Shown piece by piece: positions 1-7,462 of a DNA stretch of 11,823 nucleotides. The position numbers were made by a program, and so were the translations under genes. The notes under the pieces are model-generated. The model was not told the DNA's origin, searched no databases, and saw only the letters and a list, made by a program, of their open reading frames with translations. The DNA comes from an uncultured Fidelibacterota bacterium. Lineage in GTDB: Bacteria > Marinisomatota > Marinisomatia > Marinisomatales > UBA1611. The DNA is taken from NCBI GenBank assembly GCA_913043185.1, contig CAJWMI010000053.1, forward strand, positions 1 through 11,823. The letters run 5' to 3'. The first letter of the stretch is position 1. Every line of letters starts with the position of its first letter.

Positions 1-797
1 ATACATTGGTCCAGAGTTTTGTCAGAGTGCACCGTTCTCTTACCATGGAAGAGGCAAGGGACTCGCTTGTAAGGGATACAATTGATGGTGTTCAATATCT
101 TTATTATACTCCTAGATTTGTTATACGAAATGCAGAGGTAGTTATTTCTAACCAGTCCAATAATTATAACCTAGAGTATCAGAGCTTTGATCCTGAGGAT
201 TTTGATTTTGAAGAAACTGAGTTACTTATAGGGGCTTATATTTATAAAGGTAATGATATGAACCCCCATCCTGGAGAAACTTGGACGCTATCTGTAATCA
301 CGCCAGACGGGAAGAGTGTTACTGGGGAAACTACTCTCCCTGCTAAGCCAGGTTTAGATGATGAATCACTTCCAGGCGCTTTTAACATTAACAGTGTGAT
401 TACCATGAGATTTTCTTCATTAGAAGAAAATGTTCAAATATTAAATATTGGCAACCTACTATCATATTTTGGTCCTTATTATTATGAATATGATCGTGGC
501 TATAATTGCGGGCTAACTCAAGAACATATTATATGGCCAGGCGTTGACTCACTAGTTTATCAAAAAGAATTTTGCGGAGATGGAGAATCAGACTGGGTTG
601 AGGATCTATTGATAATTCATATGCTAAGTATGGATGAGAATTATTATGAATATTTTATTAAATATGGTCAGGACCCAGAATTTTCTAACTTGTTAATTGG
701 CAGCGGAGGGTCAGGAGGTGGATTTGGGCTTGATGGCGGTATCGGGTTTTTTGGATCAATTGGTATAGACCGTGCGTTTATTCCGGTAATGCCATAG
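1..797 (+). CDS. DUF4249-like envelope protein, 5' truncated by window edge
   Basis: This is the C-terminal part (about 264 residues) of a protein whose reading frame is open to the left edge, so the true start lies outside the window and the in-frame TTG at 6 is probably not the start. The visible part resembles the beta-rich DUF4249 family of Bacteroidota-type lipoproteins. An early stretch carries an RNAEVVIS-type strand, followed by a PGETWTLSV and TPDGK block and then a TLPAKP turn, which resembles the family's Pro-Gly-x-Thr-Tyr-x-Leu pattern. Near the end an ENYYEYF segment leads into a glycine-rich stretch (about 700-770) and a GGIGFFGS motif, which is how many DUF4249 proteins finish. 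Family members are usually predicted outer-membrane lipoproteins found near TonB-dependent receptors; the signal peptide and any receptor gene would be upstream and cannot be seen. The family call is from memory of its motifs and is moderately sure. The molecular function is unknown. Confidence 0.6.
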   Translation, partial: TLVQSFVRVHRSLTMEEARDSLVRDTIDGVQYLYYTPRFVIRNAEVVISNQSNNYNLEYQSFDPEDFDFEETELLIGAYIYKGNDMNPHPGETWTLSVITPDGKSVTGETTLPAKPGLDDESLPGAFNINSVITMRFSSLEENVQILNIGNLLSYFGPYYYEYDRGYNCGLTQEHIIWPGVDSLVYQKEFCGDGESDWVEDLLIIHMLSMDENYYEYFIKYGQDPEFSNLLIGSGGSGGGFGLDGGIGFFGSIGIDRAFIPVMP

Positions 798-818
798 GCA
801 GTTAAAAAGATTTAGACT

Positions 819-1583
819 ATGAAACTATTTTCTTGGAACGTTAACGGTGTCAGGGCCGCGACAAAAAAAGGGCTTCTAGATTGGCTAGAGTATGAGGCTC
901 CTGATGTGCTTTGTATCCAGGAGACGAAGGCGCATGTTGACCAGCTTACTTCAGAAATATTGGTTGATCATGGTTACCACGCTTACTGGCACTCGGGAGA
1001 AAGACGCGGATATAGTGGAGTGGCGACGTTTTGCAAAGAGGAGCCATATTTTATTCAAGAGGGCTTGGGCATTGACAGGTATGATGCTGAGGGCAGGGTT
1101 CTGGTCACTGAACACGATGGGTTCTTGCTCTATAATATATATTTTCCAAATGGTCAGAAGGATGATATTCGGCTAAAGTATAAGCTTGATTTTTATGATG
1201 ACCTTCTGCCTATTATAAATGAGCAGGTTGAATCAGGTAACAACGTTATTGTAGCGGGTGATTGGAACACTGCGCATCATCCGATCGACCTGGCCAGGCC
1301 AAAAGAAAATATTAACACATCAGGTTTTATGCCAATAGAACGTGAGAAGCTGGATGAGTATGTGGAACATGGCTGGGCAGACACGTTTAGACTGTTTCAT
1401 GATGAGCCTGATCAATATTCCTGGTGGTCTTATAGAATGGGCGCAAGAGCACGGAACGTAGGCTGGCGTATTGATTATTTTTTTGTGAACTCTGAGCTTG
1501 CTGAATTGTGTGTTGATGCAGATATCCACCAGGATGTAATGGGCTCTGACCACTGTCCAGTATCTCTTGAGCTTGATCTGTAG
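819..1583 (+). CDS. xthA: Exodeoxyribonuclease III (AP endonuclease, EEP family)
   Basis: A cytoplasmic DNA-repair enzyme that cleaves the backbone 5' to abasic sites and removes 3'-blocking groups or 3' nucleotides from duplex DNA in base excision repair. The 254-residue length fits the family (E. coli Exo III has 268). All catalytic landmarks of the endonuclease/exonuclease/phosphatase fold are visible: N7 in SWNVNG, the metal-binding E35 in CIQETK, Y108 in the NIYFPNG segment, D148 and N150 in AGDWN, D219 in WRIDYFF, and the D244-H245 pair in GSDHCP. The start is fixed by the canonical MKLFSWNVNG N-terminus. It begins 21 bp after the preceding gene and is followed by the only real intergenic gap, so it may be the last gene of the upstream transcription unit. 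No strong Shine-Dalgarno sequence precedes it. Nothing looks broken. Confidence 0.97.
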   Translation: MKLFSWNVNGVRAATKKGLLDWLEYEAPDVLCIQETKAHVDQLTSEILVDHGYHAYWHSGERRGYSGVATFCKEEPYFIQEGLGIDRYDAEGRVLVTEHDGFLLYNIYFPNGQKDDIRLKYKLDFYDDLLPIINEQVESGNNVIVAGDWNTAHHPIDLARPKENINTSGFMPIEREKLDEYVEHGWADTFRLFHDEPDQYSWWSYRMGARARNVGWRIDYFFVNSELAELCVDADIHQDVMGSDHCPVSLELDL

Positions 1584-1690
1584 AACATTTATTTTATACT
1601 GATATTTTCATTAAATCTTAAAATAACCTGCAAAAACCAATAATTGTTATTAAACTAGTATTTTATAGATAATATTTAAGTAGATATAGA
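1584..1690. promoter_or_regulatory. AT-rich intergenic gap, likely promoter region of the downstream operon
   Basis: This 107-bp stretch is the longest non-coding interval in the window and is strongly AT-rich. It lies just before a run of eight closely packed co-directional genes, so a promoter is expected here. One sigma70-like candidate is TTGTTA at 1644-1649 and GATAAT at 1668-1673, separated by 18 bp. In DNA this AT-rich such matches arise easily, and FCB bacteria often use a different promoter consensus, so the exact site is uncertain. There is no GC-rich hairpin followed by a T-run that would mark a terminator for the exonuclease gene, and no Shine-Dalgarno sequence directly before the ATG at 1691. 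Confidence 0.35.
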
Positions 1691-3520
1691 ATGAGTAACT
1701 CAGTCTCCAATCGTCTGTTTAAGATGGTAATATCCTATTGGCCGCTATTAATAGTGTCTACTATTTCAGCATTCATATATGTGGCCTTTAATGGCCTATC
1801 TGTATGGCTAACTGCAAGCCTATTTAATAATATTTTAACCGACTTCGAAGACTTAATTGTTAACCATGGTAATCTTAGAAATACGAAAGTAAGTATTAAT
1901 GATCAATTAAAATACTGGACCAATGAGCTAATTCTTAGAGATTCAGCACTAGAGTCATTAAAGGTTCTTTGTTATACGATCATCGGTTCATTCTTATTTA
2001 AGAATATATTTTTATATATAAAAAATATTGTGCTTACATATATCCAGTTCAATCTAATCACCAAGTTAAGGGTTAGGCTCTATGCTCATTTGCAGAAAAT
2101 GTCGCTTTCTTATTTTGATAAGTCCCAATCAGGTGCACTATCGTCAATCGTTTTAAATGATGTTTCAAACATGCGCGTGGCATTTGGAGCAAGCTTTCAT
2201 AAACTTTTTGTTGAGCCAATAAATATTATTCTTTTTGTGGCTCTTCTTTTGATTATTAACCTAAAACTTGCTCTTATTTCAATTATTATTGTTCCTCTTT
2301 CCGGAGCGATTGTGATTTTAATTGGAAGAAGCATCAGAAGAAAATCTAAGCGAACGGCTGAGAAGATTGCTCGTATTATGAGCATTATGGCAGAGAATTT
2401 AAACTCGATCAGGGTTGTCAAATCTTTTTCAATGGAGTCTTTTGAGACAGATCGATTTACCAGTGAGCAGGAACGTTACTACCAGTTAATATTTAGAAGA
2501 GCAAAACTTCGTCTTATATCTTCTCCAATAATAGAAATGATTGGTGCATTTATTGGGGTTTGTTTGTTGTGGATTGGGGGGTATGATGTTCTTGTCTCGC
2601 AGAATATGAATTCTGAGGACTTTATTCGTTTTATTTTAATCTTATTCAGTGTTCTTGGGCCAATTCGTAATCTGAGCAATGTAAGCGTTGAGCTACAAAA
2701 AGGGTTTGCCTCTGCTGATCGAGTTTTTGAAGTGTTAGATACTCCAGAATTAATTAAATCAAAGCAAAATGCAACGATCATAAGTGAGCTTAATGATCAG
2801 ATCAGTTTTAATAGTGTTAGCTTTAACTATGATGGCAATGACAGCGTGTTAAAGGATGTTTCTTTTAATATGAAAAAAGGAACCGTGACCGCGCTTGTAG
2901 GTTCAAGCGGGGCAGGAAAGTCAACTATTGCTGACTTGATTCCAAGATTTTATGATGTGGTAGACGGCTCAGTCACGATTGATGGAGTTGATATTAAAGA
3001 TATAGACATTAAATCTCTACGCAGGCTAATGGGAATTGTATCTCAAGAGACTATATTGTTTAATGATACCATAGGCTCTAATATCAAATATGGCCTGCAA
3101 AGTGTGAGTGATAAGCGTCTAGAACTGGCCGCCAAAAATGCTAATGCGCTTGATTTTATTAAAGAGCAACCCGAGGGATTTGAAACAATAATCGGTGAAA
3201 AAGGCGTACGCCTTTCCGGTGGACAGAGACAAAGAATCGCTATCGCAAGAGGCATCTTAAAAAATCCTCCAATATTGATCTTAGATGAGGCCACATCATC
3301 TTTGGACACAGAGTCTGAGTATCTGGTTCAGACAGCTATCGATAATCTTATGGCTGACAGGACGGTGCTGGTAATTGCACACAGGCTTACCACAGTGGAA
3401 AATGCTGACTCTATTTTAGTTATGGACTCTGGCCAGATTGTTGCCTCTGGAACCCACCAAGAATTATTAAACCAGGAAGGTATCTATACCAGGCTGTACA
3501 ACAAACAGTTCAAGAAGTAA
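1691..3520 (+). CDS. ABC exporter, fused permease-ATPase, MsbA-like (ABCB type)
   Basis: A half-transporter of 609 residues with an N-terminal six-helix membrane domain (about residues 1-340) and a C-terminal nucleotide-binding domain (about 365-609). It would act as a homodimer in the inner membrane, flipping or exporting a lipid-linked or hydrophobic substrate. ATPase motifs are complete: Walker A at G404-K410 (GSSGAGKS), the Q-loop in IVSQET, the signature LSGGQRQR from L508, Walker B ILILDEA with D532 and E533, and the switch histidine H564 in IAHRL. A hydrophilic stretch of about 45 residues lies between the first and second membrane segments, longer than in E. coli MsbA; I recall similar loops in MsbA-type proteins of Bacteroidota. 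The downstream glycan genes start only 7 bp later, which suggests a lipid-linked glycan or lipid A substrate, but substrate cannot be read from the sequence and a multidrug or peptide exporter is also possible. No Shine-Dalgarno sequence is evident. Confidence 0.93.
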   Translation: MSNSVSNRLFKMVISYWPLLIVSTISAFIYVAFNGLSVWLTASLFNNILTDFEDLIVNHGNLRNTKVSINDQLKYWTNELILRDSALESLKVLCYTIIGSFLFKNIFLYIKNIVLTYIQFNLITKLRVRLYAHLQKMSLSYFDKSQSGALSSIVLNDVSNMRVAFGASFHKLFVEPINIILFVALLLIINLKLALISIIIVPLSGAIVILIGRSIRRKSKRTAEKIARIMSIMAENLNSIRVVKSFSMESFETDRFTSEQERYYQLIFRRAKLRLISSPIIEMIGAFIGVCLLWIGGYDVLVSQNMNSEDFIRFILILFSVLGPIRNLSNVSVELQKGFASADRVFEVLDTPELIKSKQNATIISELNDQISFNSVSFNYDGNDSVLKDVSFNMKKGTVTALVGSSGAGKSTIADLIPRFYDVVDGSVTIDGVDIKDIDIKSLRRLMGIVSQETILFNDTIGSNIKYGLQSVSDKRLELAAKNANALDFIKEQPEGFETIIGEKGVRLSGGQRQRIAIARGILKNPPILILDEATSSLDTESEYLVQTAIDNLMADRTVLVIAHRLTTVENADSILVMDSGQIVASGTHQELLNQEGIYTRLYNKQFKK

Positions 3521-3527
3521 CACAATT

Positions 3528-4652
3528 ATGGCTAATGAGATTTCTATTCTCTTTGATGCATATCATCTCTACCACCTTCCACAGTTTGACCCACTGATCG
3601 ACCTGTTGGAACAAGATGATAGGTTCAAGGTTTACTACTCTACCTGTAGCAAAAACAGAAAAGAAGAGGTCGATATCTGTTCTTCTATTTTAAAAAAACG
3701 ATCAGGAACATTTGTATTTGACAAGAATGAAAAGAAACGTGCAAAAAAAATACGTGATTTAGATTTAGATGTATTTATCTGTGGCTGGTCTAGATATGAT
3801 CTTGATTCATTTGTAGGTGATAATACTCTCGTTGGGATGATTTATCATGGTATTGGCGTAAAACCATCCTACTGGCGTGATAATCATCAGCGTTTAGATC
3901 TCAGATTTGTTGAGGGTGAATACCGAGTGAATCAGCTAAGAGATTATGGGGTCAAGACAGATCTCGCTCTCACTGGTTTCATTAAACTTGATCCATTATT
4001 TAATGGCTCAGCGCTAGACCCAGATCAGCTGAAGGAAAAGCTTGGTCTTGATTCTTCAAGAAAAACGATATTATTTGCGCCTACTTTTTATCCTAGTTCT
4101 ATTGAAAAGATAGGTATGAGGCTTGGGGATTATACCAAAGATTATAATGTAATACTTAAGCCACATTTGTGGATATACTTTCTAGATATTTTTGGTGAAG
4201 CAAATCTAAAAATGCAGAGGGAGCTGATATATGATCTTATAGAAAAATATGATCACATAAAATTATTAGAGCCTAATCATTATAATATTCTTCCTTATTA
4301 TAATATTGCTGATGTATTACTCACAGAGGCCAGCAGCACGATCTATGAAATGATCGCTTTGTCTAAGCCTGTTGTGGTTAATCGTTTTTACAAGTTAAAG
4401 CTATCACACAAGGTTTTTAGAAATCGATTATATAAACGTAGACTGAATAAAGAAATGAACAAGAATGTGGAAACTTTTTGCTTTACCGCAGACAAACATC
4501 AGGATGTACCTCATGTTTTAGAGAAAGCGTTAAAAGAAAAACATAAGAGCTATGATTCTATGAAAGAATATCAAACAAAAATGTTGTACAAGCTAGATGG
4601 CCGCGCTGCTGATCGTGCCCGGAGTGAAATTCTAAAAAGAATTAAAAACTAA
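3528..4652 (+). CDS. CDP-glycerol glycerophosphotransferase-like protein (TagB/TagF family), copy 1
   Basis: A 374-residue GT-B fold transferase of the family that moves glycerol phosphate or ribitol phosphate from a CDP donor onto a lipid-linked or glycan acceptor at the cytoplasmic face of the membrane. Recognisable motifs are the acceptor-site YHGIGVK (Y106-H107-G108), FAPTFYPSS from F183, KPH at K211-H213, and the donor-binding segment DVLLTEASSTIYE from D262. H107 and H213 match, by motif rather than alignment, the two histidines considered catalytic in TagF. In the donor motif an acidic Glu-Ala (E267-A268) replaces the usual Asp-Tyr. No N-terminal membrane segment is present, and the length fits the single-domain TagB-like type rather than the long TagF polymerases. 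It starts 7 bp after the ABC exporter and is followed 10 bp later by a paralogue. The family is well supported. The transferred group is not known and need not be glycerol phosphate. Confidence 0.85.
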   Translation: MANEISILFDAYHLYHLPQFDPLIDLLEQDDRFKVYYSTCSKNRKEEVDICSSILKKRSGTFVFDKNEKKRAKKIRDLDLDVFICGWSRYDLDSFVGDNTLVGMIYHGIGVKPSYWRDNHQRLDLRFVEGEYRVNQLRDYGVKTDLALTGFIKLDPLFNGSALDPDQLKEKLGLDSSRKTILFAPTFYPSSIEKIGMRLGDYTKDYNVILKPHLWIYFLDIFGEANLKMQRELIYDLIEKYDHIKLLEPNHYNILPYYNIADVLLTEASSTIYEMIALSKPVVVNRFYKLKLSHKVFRNRLYKRRLNKEMNKNVETFCFTADKHQDVPHVLEKALKEKHKSYDSMKEYQTKMLYKLDGRAADRARSEILKRIKN

Positions 4653-4662
4653 TTCCTCCAGT

Positions 4663-5745
4663 ATGAAGAAAATACTATTTGAAACACACCATTTATACTA
4701 TCTACCAAATTTTATACCAATTATTGATGCTATGAGATCTAGAGGTGGTTACGATATCTATGTTTCCATGCCCCAGTATATGCAAGAAAGAGAACGGAAA
4801 TTATGTTATGGTGCCTGTTCCTCTATGGAAATACAAGTAATCAACGCAGATCTAGAGGCTACCAGGATTGAAGAAATAAAGTCTGCAAACTTTGACGTGA
4901 TCGTTGTAGGCAATGTGGGCCAACTTAGAAAGATTGTTTCTGAGTCTACTATAGCGGTAATGGTTTACCATGGTATTGGACTAAAACAGTCTTATTATAA
5001 TGATATTGACCAAAGAATTGACATCCGAGCTGTTGAGTCAGAGGCTCGATATAATAAACTGAAGGATCAAGGTCATCAAAACCTGGCGCTAATTGGATAC
5101 ACAAAATTAGACCCGTTTTTTTCATATAATGACCAGGAAAAAAATAATACAAAAGAAAAACTCGGTATTAATAATGAACTGCCTATATTATTATATGCTC
5201 CAACATTTTACCCGACTTCGTTTGATAAACTAGCAACAGAGTTTGAGTTTTTATCAACAGAGTTTAACGTCATAATCAAGCTACATAATTTTTCATGGTT
5301 TCAGAGTAGGTATACATATCAGAGTATGCTTGCAAAAGAAATTGCATCGCAATCTGAAAATGTATACCTGTTAGACAAAAGTGTATACAATATTATTCCA
5401 TACTATATGATTTCTGATGTTTTAATTAGTGATATATCATCAACAATCTTTGAATTTTTACCGCTAGACAGACCAATAATTCAGGCTGAGTGTTTAAGCC
5501 TAAGAATGCGTCACAGAATATTTAAAAGACGATTCTTAAAAAAACTAGACATACCTCGCATGCAGGCATTGGACTTTGTTTACAAGGTTGAAAATCCGTC
5601 GGAATTATTTCGCAGTGTATCATTTGCATGTGACTATCCTGAAGAAATGTCAGGGCTTAGGTTGGAGGCCCATGATTATTTTTTATATAAGCGAGATGGT
5701 AACGCATCCATCAGGCTGATTAATGAAATAGAAAAAAGGTTTTAA
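4663..5745 (+). CDS. CDP-glycerol glycerophosphotransferase-like protein (TagB/TagF family), copy 2
   Basis: A 360-residue paralogue of the preceding gene, with the same motif order: YHGIGLK from Y102, YAPTFYP from Y178, KLH at K206-H208, and DVLISDISSTIFE from D252. The block around the first motif is the most alike; by eye about 30 of 55 residues match copy 1, including YHGIG, QR, KLDP. This copy keeps the usual Asp in the donor motif (D257) where copy 1 has Glu, but has Leu where copy 1 has Pro in the K-x-H motif. Both histidines thought to matter in TagF are present. It probably catalyses a related but different phospho-alcohol transfer, such as a priming step versus an extension step. 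The ATG is preceded by a CCTCC stretch rather than a Shine-Dalgarno sequence. It lies 10 bp after copy 1 and ends 5 bp before the next gene. Confidence 0.84.
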   Translation: MKKILFETHHLYYLPNFIPIIDAMRSRGGYDIYVSMPQYMQERERKLCYGACSSMEIQVINADLEATRIEEIKSANFDVIVVGNVGQLRKIVSESTIAVMVYHGIGLKQSYYNDIDQRIDIRAVESEARYNKLKDQGHQNLALIGYTKLDPFFSYNDQEKNNTKEKLGINNELPILLYAPTFYPTSFDKLATEFEFLSTEFNVIIKLHNFSWFQSRYTYQSMLAKEIASQSENVYLLDKSVYNIIPYYMISDVLISDISSTIFEFLPLDRPIIQAECLSLRMRHRIFKRRFLKKLDIPRMQALDFVYKVENPSELFRSVSFACDYPEEMSGLRLEAHDYFLYKRDGNASIRLINEIEKRF

Positions 5746-5750
5746 TAATC

Positions 5751-6719
5751 ATGAAGATCGCTGTTTATAGTCCAAACTGGGTGGGCGATGCTGCTCTAGC
5801 GCTGCCATTTATTCATCAGCTAAAAAATAAGAATCCAGGTTCAAAAATAATCATTGTTTGTAAAAATTGGGTTGAGTCTGTTTTTTATAATAACCCATGT
5901 GTGGATGATATAGTAAGTCTTTCGGCAAATAATGTGAGGGGAATAGTAAACACAGTACGTACAGGAGTTGCGCTCAAAGAAAAAGAAATAGATTATTTTT
6001 ATACTCTCACTGATTCTTTTCGCAGTGCTATTATTATGTGGCTATCAGGTGCAACTCATCGTATAGGCTATAATACTCAGAAAAGATCAGTACTATTGTC
6101 AAATACCATTGATTTACCATCAAATACTATTCACCGTTCAAAAAAATATTTAAATATCATAAAAAGAAAAGAATTAGATCTTGACGAAAAATATATTTAC
6201 CTCAATCAAGGTGAGATTGGATGGGCAAAAGAAAAAATGACTGAGTATAATATTGTAAACCCTGTTGCTGTATTTCCGTTCAGCGTTTCTAGCTCTAGAA
6301 CTTTTCCTAAGCATAAAATTAACGAATGGTTTTCTGGATCATCAGAGCAGTATGTAATTTTTGGAGCAGAAAATGATAGAAATAATGCAACCGAGATTAT
6401 AGAGCAAAATGAAAATATTACGATTCACTCATTCTGCGGAGAATACGATCTAAGAAAAAGTATTGCTCTTATGTCAGTTTGCAAATATGCTATTGCTGCG
6501 GACAGTGGACTTGGTCATATTTCATCAATCCTAGGGATACCCACAGTTTCTTTTTTTGGTGCAGGACGTTCAAGTGTTACAAAACCTATTGGAAGGCAAA
6601 ACGTGGTAATTGACAAAAGTAATAGGTGTAACCCCTGTAAAAAAAATATTTGTTGTCTTAATGCAATAAAGAAGTCTGATGTAAATTACGCTATCGAATC
6701 TTTACACCTAGACTCATAA
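5751..6719 (+). CDS. waaF: Glycosyltransferase family 9, heptosyltransferase II (WaaF)-like
   Basis: A 322-residue GT-B glycosyltransferase of the family that transfers heptose from an ADP-heptose donor to the LPS inner core on the cytoplasmic side of the inner membrane. The N-terminus shows the WaaF hallmark PNWVGDAALALPF (P8-F20, with the acceptor-side D13). The C-terminal donor domain has AADSGLGHISS with D251 and H256, then GIPTVSFFGA. Near the end, C293, C296, C301 and C302 form the cysteine cluster that follows the donor domain in many GT9 proteins (pattern C-x-P-C then C). It starts 5 bp after the second glycerophosphotransferase-like gene and ends 11 bp before the nucleotidyltransferase, so co-expression is very likely. 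The family is clear. The exact sugar and acceptor are inferred, and a non-heptose GT9 role cannot be excluded. The presence of this enzyme argues for an outer membrane with an LPS-like glycolipid. Confidence 0.86.
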   Translation: MKIAVYSPNWVGDAALALPFIHQLKNKNPGSKIIIVCKNWVESVFYNNPCVDDIVSLSANNVRGIVNTVRTGVALKEKEIDYFYTLTDSFRSAIIMWLSGATHRIGYNTQKRSVLLSNTIDLPSNTIHRSKKYLNIIKRKELDLDEKYIYLNQGEIGWAKEKMTEYNIVNPVAVFPFSVSSSRTFPKHKINEWFSGSSEQYVIFGAENDRNNATEIIEQNENITIHSFCGEYDLRKSIALMSVCKYAIAADSGLGHISSILGIPTVSFFGAGRSSVTKPIGRQNVVIDKSNRCNPCKKNICCLNAIKKSDVNYAIESLHLDS

Positions 6720-6722
6720 TTT

Positions 6723-6726
6723 GAGG
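6723..6726 (+). promoter_or_regulatory. Shine-Dalgarno-like GAGG before the nucleotidyltransferase
   Basis: GAGG lies 4 bases before the ATG at 6731, in the short gap after the glycosyltransferase stop codon. The spacing is slightly short, but it is one of only two purine-rich ribosome-binding candidates in the window and supports that start. It may be a chance match. Confidence 0.4.
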
Positions 6727-6730
6727 TTTA

Positions 6731-7441
6731 ATGAAAGCATTTATATTAGCTGCTGGTGTTTCCAGGAGATTATATCCAGAGACCTATAACACTCCCAAGT
6801 GTCTGCTTGACGTTGGTGGCAAGCCGATCATTGACTATCAACTAGAGGCAGTCCAAAGTATAGGGCTAGATAGTGTGACAATGATAATCGGATATCATCG
6901 AGAGATACTTGTCGAGCATGTGACAAAAACCTTTCCTGATATGGATTTCAATTTTATTATTAATCACCATTATTTTGAGACCAACACAGCCTACTCGGTT
7001 TACCTTGGCCGTGACAGCCTTTCTTCTGATGTTCAGCTGCTTATGAATGCTGATGTTATCTATCCTCCGGAGCTTATTACTCGTATTGTTAATTCAAAAC
7101 ATGAGACTGTTCTAGCTGTCGATATAAAAAAATGCGGACGAGAAGAGGTAAAGGTGATTGAAGGAATTAATAATAGAATTACTTCAATTGGTAAGGAGTT
7201 GATTGAAGAGAATTGCTTAGGCGAGTTTCTAGGTGTTGCAAAACTGTCTAAAGAGTTTAACCAATTATTTACTGATTCATTAACAAGGCTTATAGAAGCA
7301 GGAGGAAAGTCTGACTATTTTGAAGCAGGGATGCATGCTCTTCTAAATAAGACAGATGTTTATTATAGCGATGTGTCAGACTTACCGTGTCTTGAGATTG
7401 ATTTTTTAGAAGACTTAGTCGAAGCCCGTAGTTTATTCTAG
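6731..7441 (+). CDS. NTP transferase, phosphocholine cytidylyltransferase (LicC)-like
   Basis: A 236-residue single-domain nucleotidyltransferase that joins an NTP and a phosphorylated small molecule to give an activated donor, releasing pyrophosphate, in the cytoplasm. The N-terminal signature is complete: LAAGVSRRLYPET (L6-T18) followed by TPKCLLDVGGKP with the catalytic lysine K23. A metal-site aspartate, D108, sits in LMNADVIY. The second metal aspartate, D224, is in the C-terminal motif EIDFLEDL, whose form is characteristic of LicC-type phosphocholine cytidylyltransferases and related CTP-using enzymes rather than of glucose-1-phosphate uridylyl- or thymidylyltransferases, which are also longer. 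Sitting just after two CDP-donor-type transferases, it probably supplies their CDP-alcohol substrate (CDP-choline, CDP-glycerol, CDP-ethanolamine or a CDP-polyol). No LicA-like kinase is visible in the window. The family is firm; the choice of CTP and of substrate is inference. Confidence 0.85.
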   Translation: MKAFILAAGVSRRLYPETYNTPKCLLDVGGKPIIDYQLEAVQSIGLDSVTMIIGYHREILVEHVTKTFPDMDFNFIINHHYFETNTAYSVYLGRDSLSSDVQLLMNADVIYPPELITRIVNSKHETVLAVDIKKCGREEVKVIEGINNRITSIGKELIEENCLGEFLGVAKLSKEFNQLFTDSLTRLIEAGGKSDYFEAGMHALLNKTDVYYSDVSDLPCLEIDFLEDLVEARSLF

Positions 7442-7462
7442 TCTAAATATGGTTGTTTAATC

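Noticed and set aside
1289..1298. Perfect 10-bp palindrome CCTGGCCAGG
   Set aside because: It is inside the conserved IDLAR coding segment of xthA, occurs once, and has no partner site, so a regulatory role is not supported.
892..1553. Open frames overlapping exodeoxyribonuclease III on both strands (892-1176 + and 1320-1553 -)
   Set aside because: They lie wholly within a clearly conserved xthA frame, and their translations show no recognisable domain and have unnatural composition.
1639..1651. Small inverted repeat AATAA-TTG-TTATT after the exonuclease gene as a possible terminator
   Set aside because: The stem is five A/T pairs with a three-base loop and no T-run follows, so it would not be stable; expected by chance in AT-rich DNA.
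2197..3309. Three antisense open frames inside the ABC exporter gene
   Set aside because: They are shadows of a gene with complete ATPase motifs; no start signals or protein-like features.
4279..4308. Repeated TATAATATT in the first glycerophosphotransferase-like gene
   Set aside because: It encodes the conserved YNILPYYNI segment, which the paralogue shares as protein but not as the same DNA; it comes from codon bias, not a repeat element.
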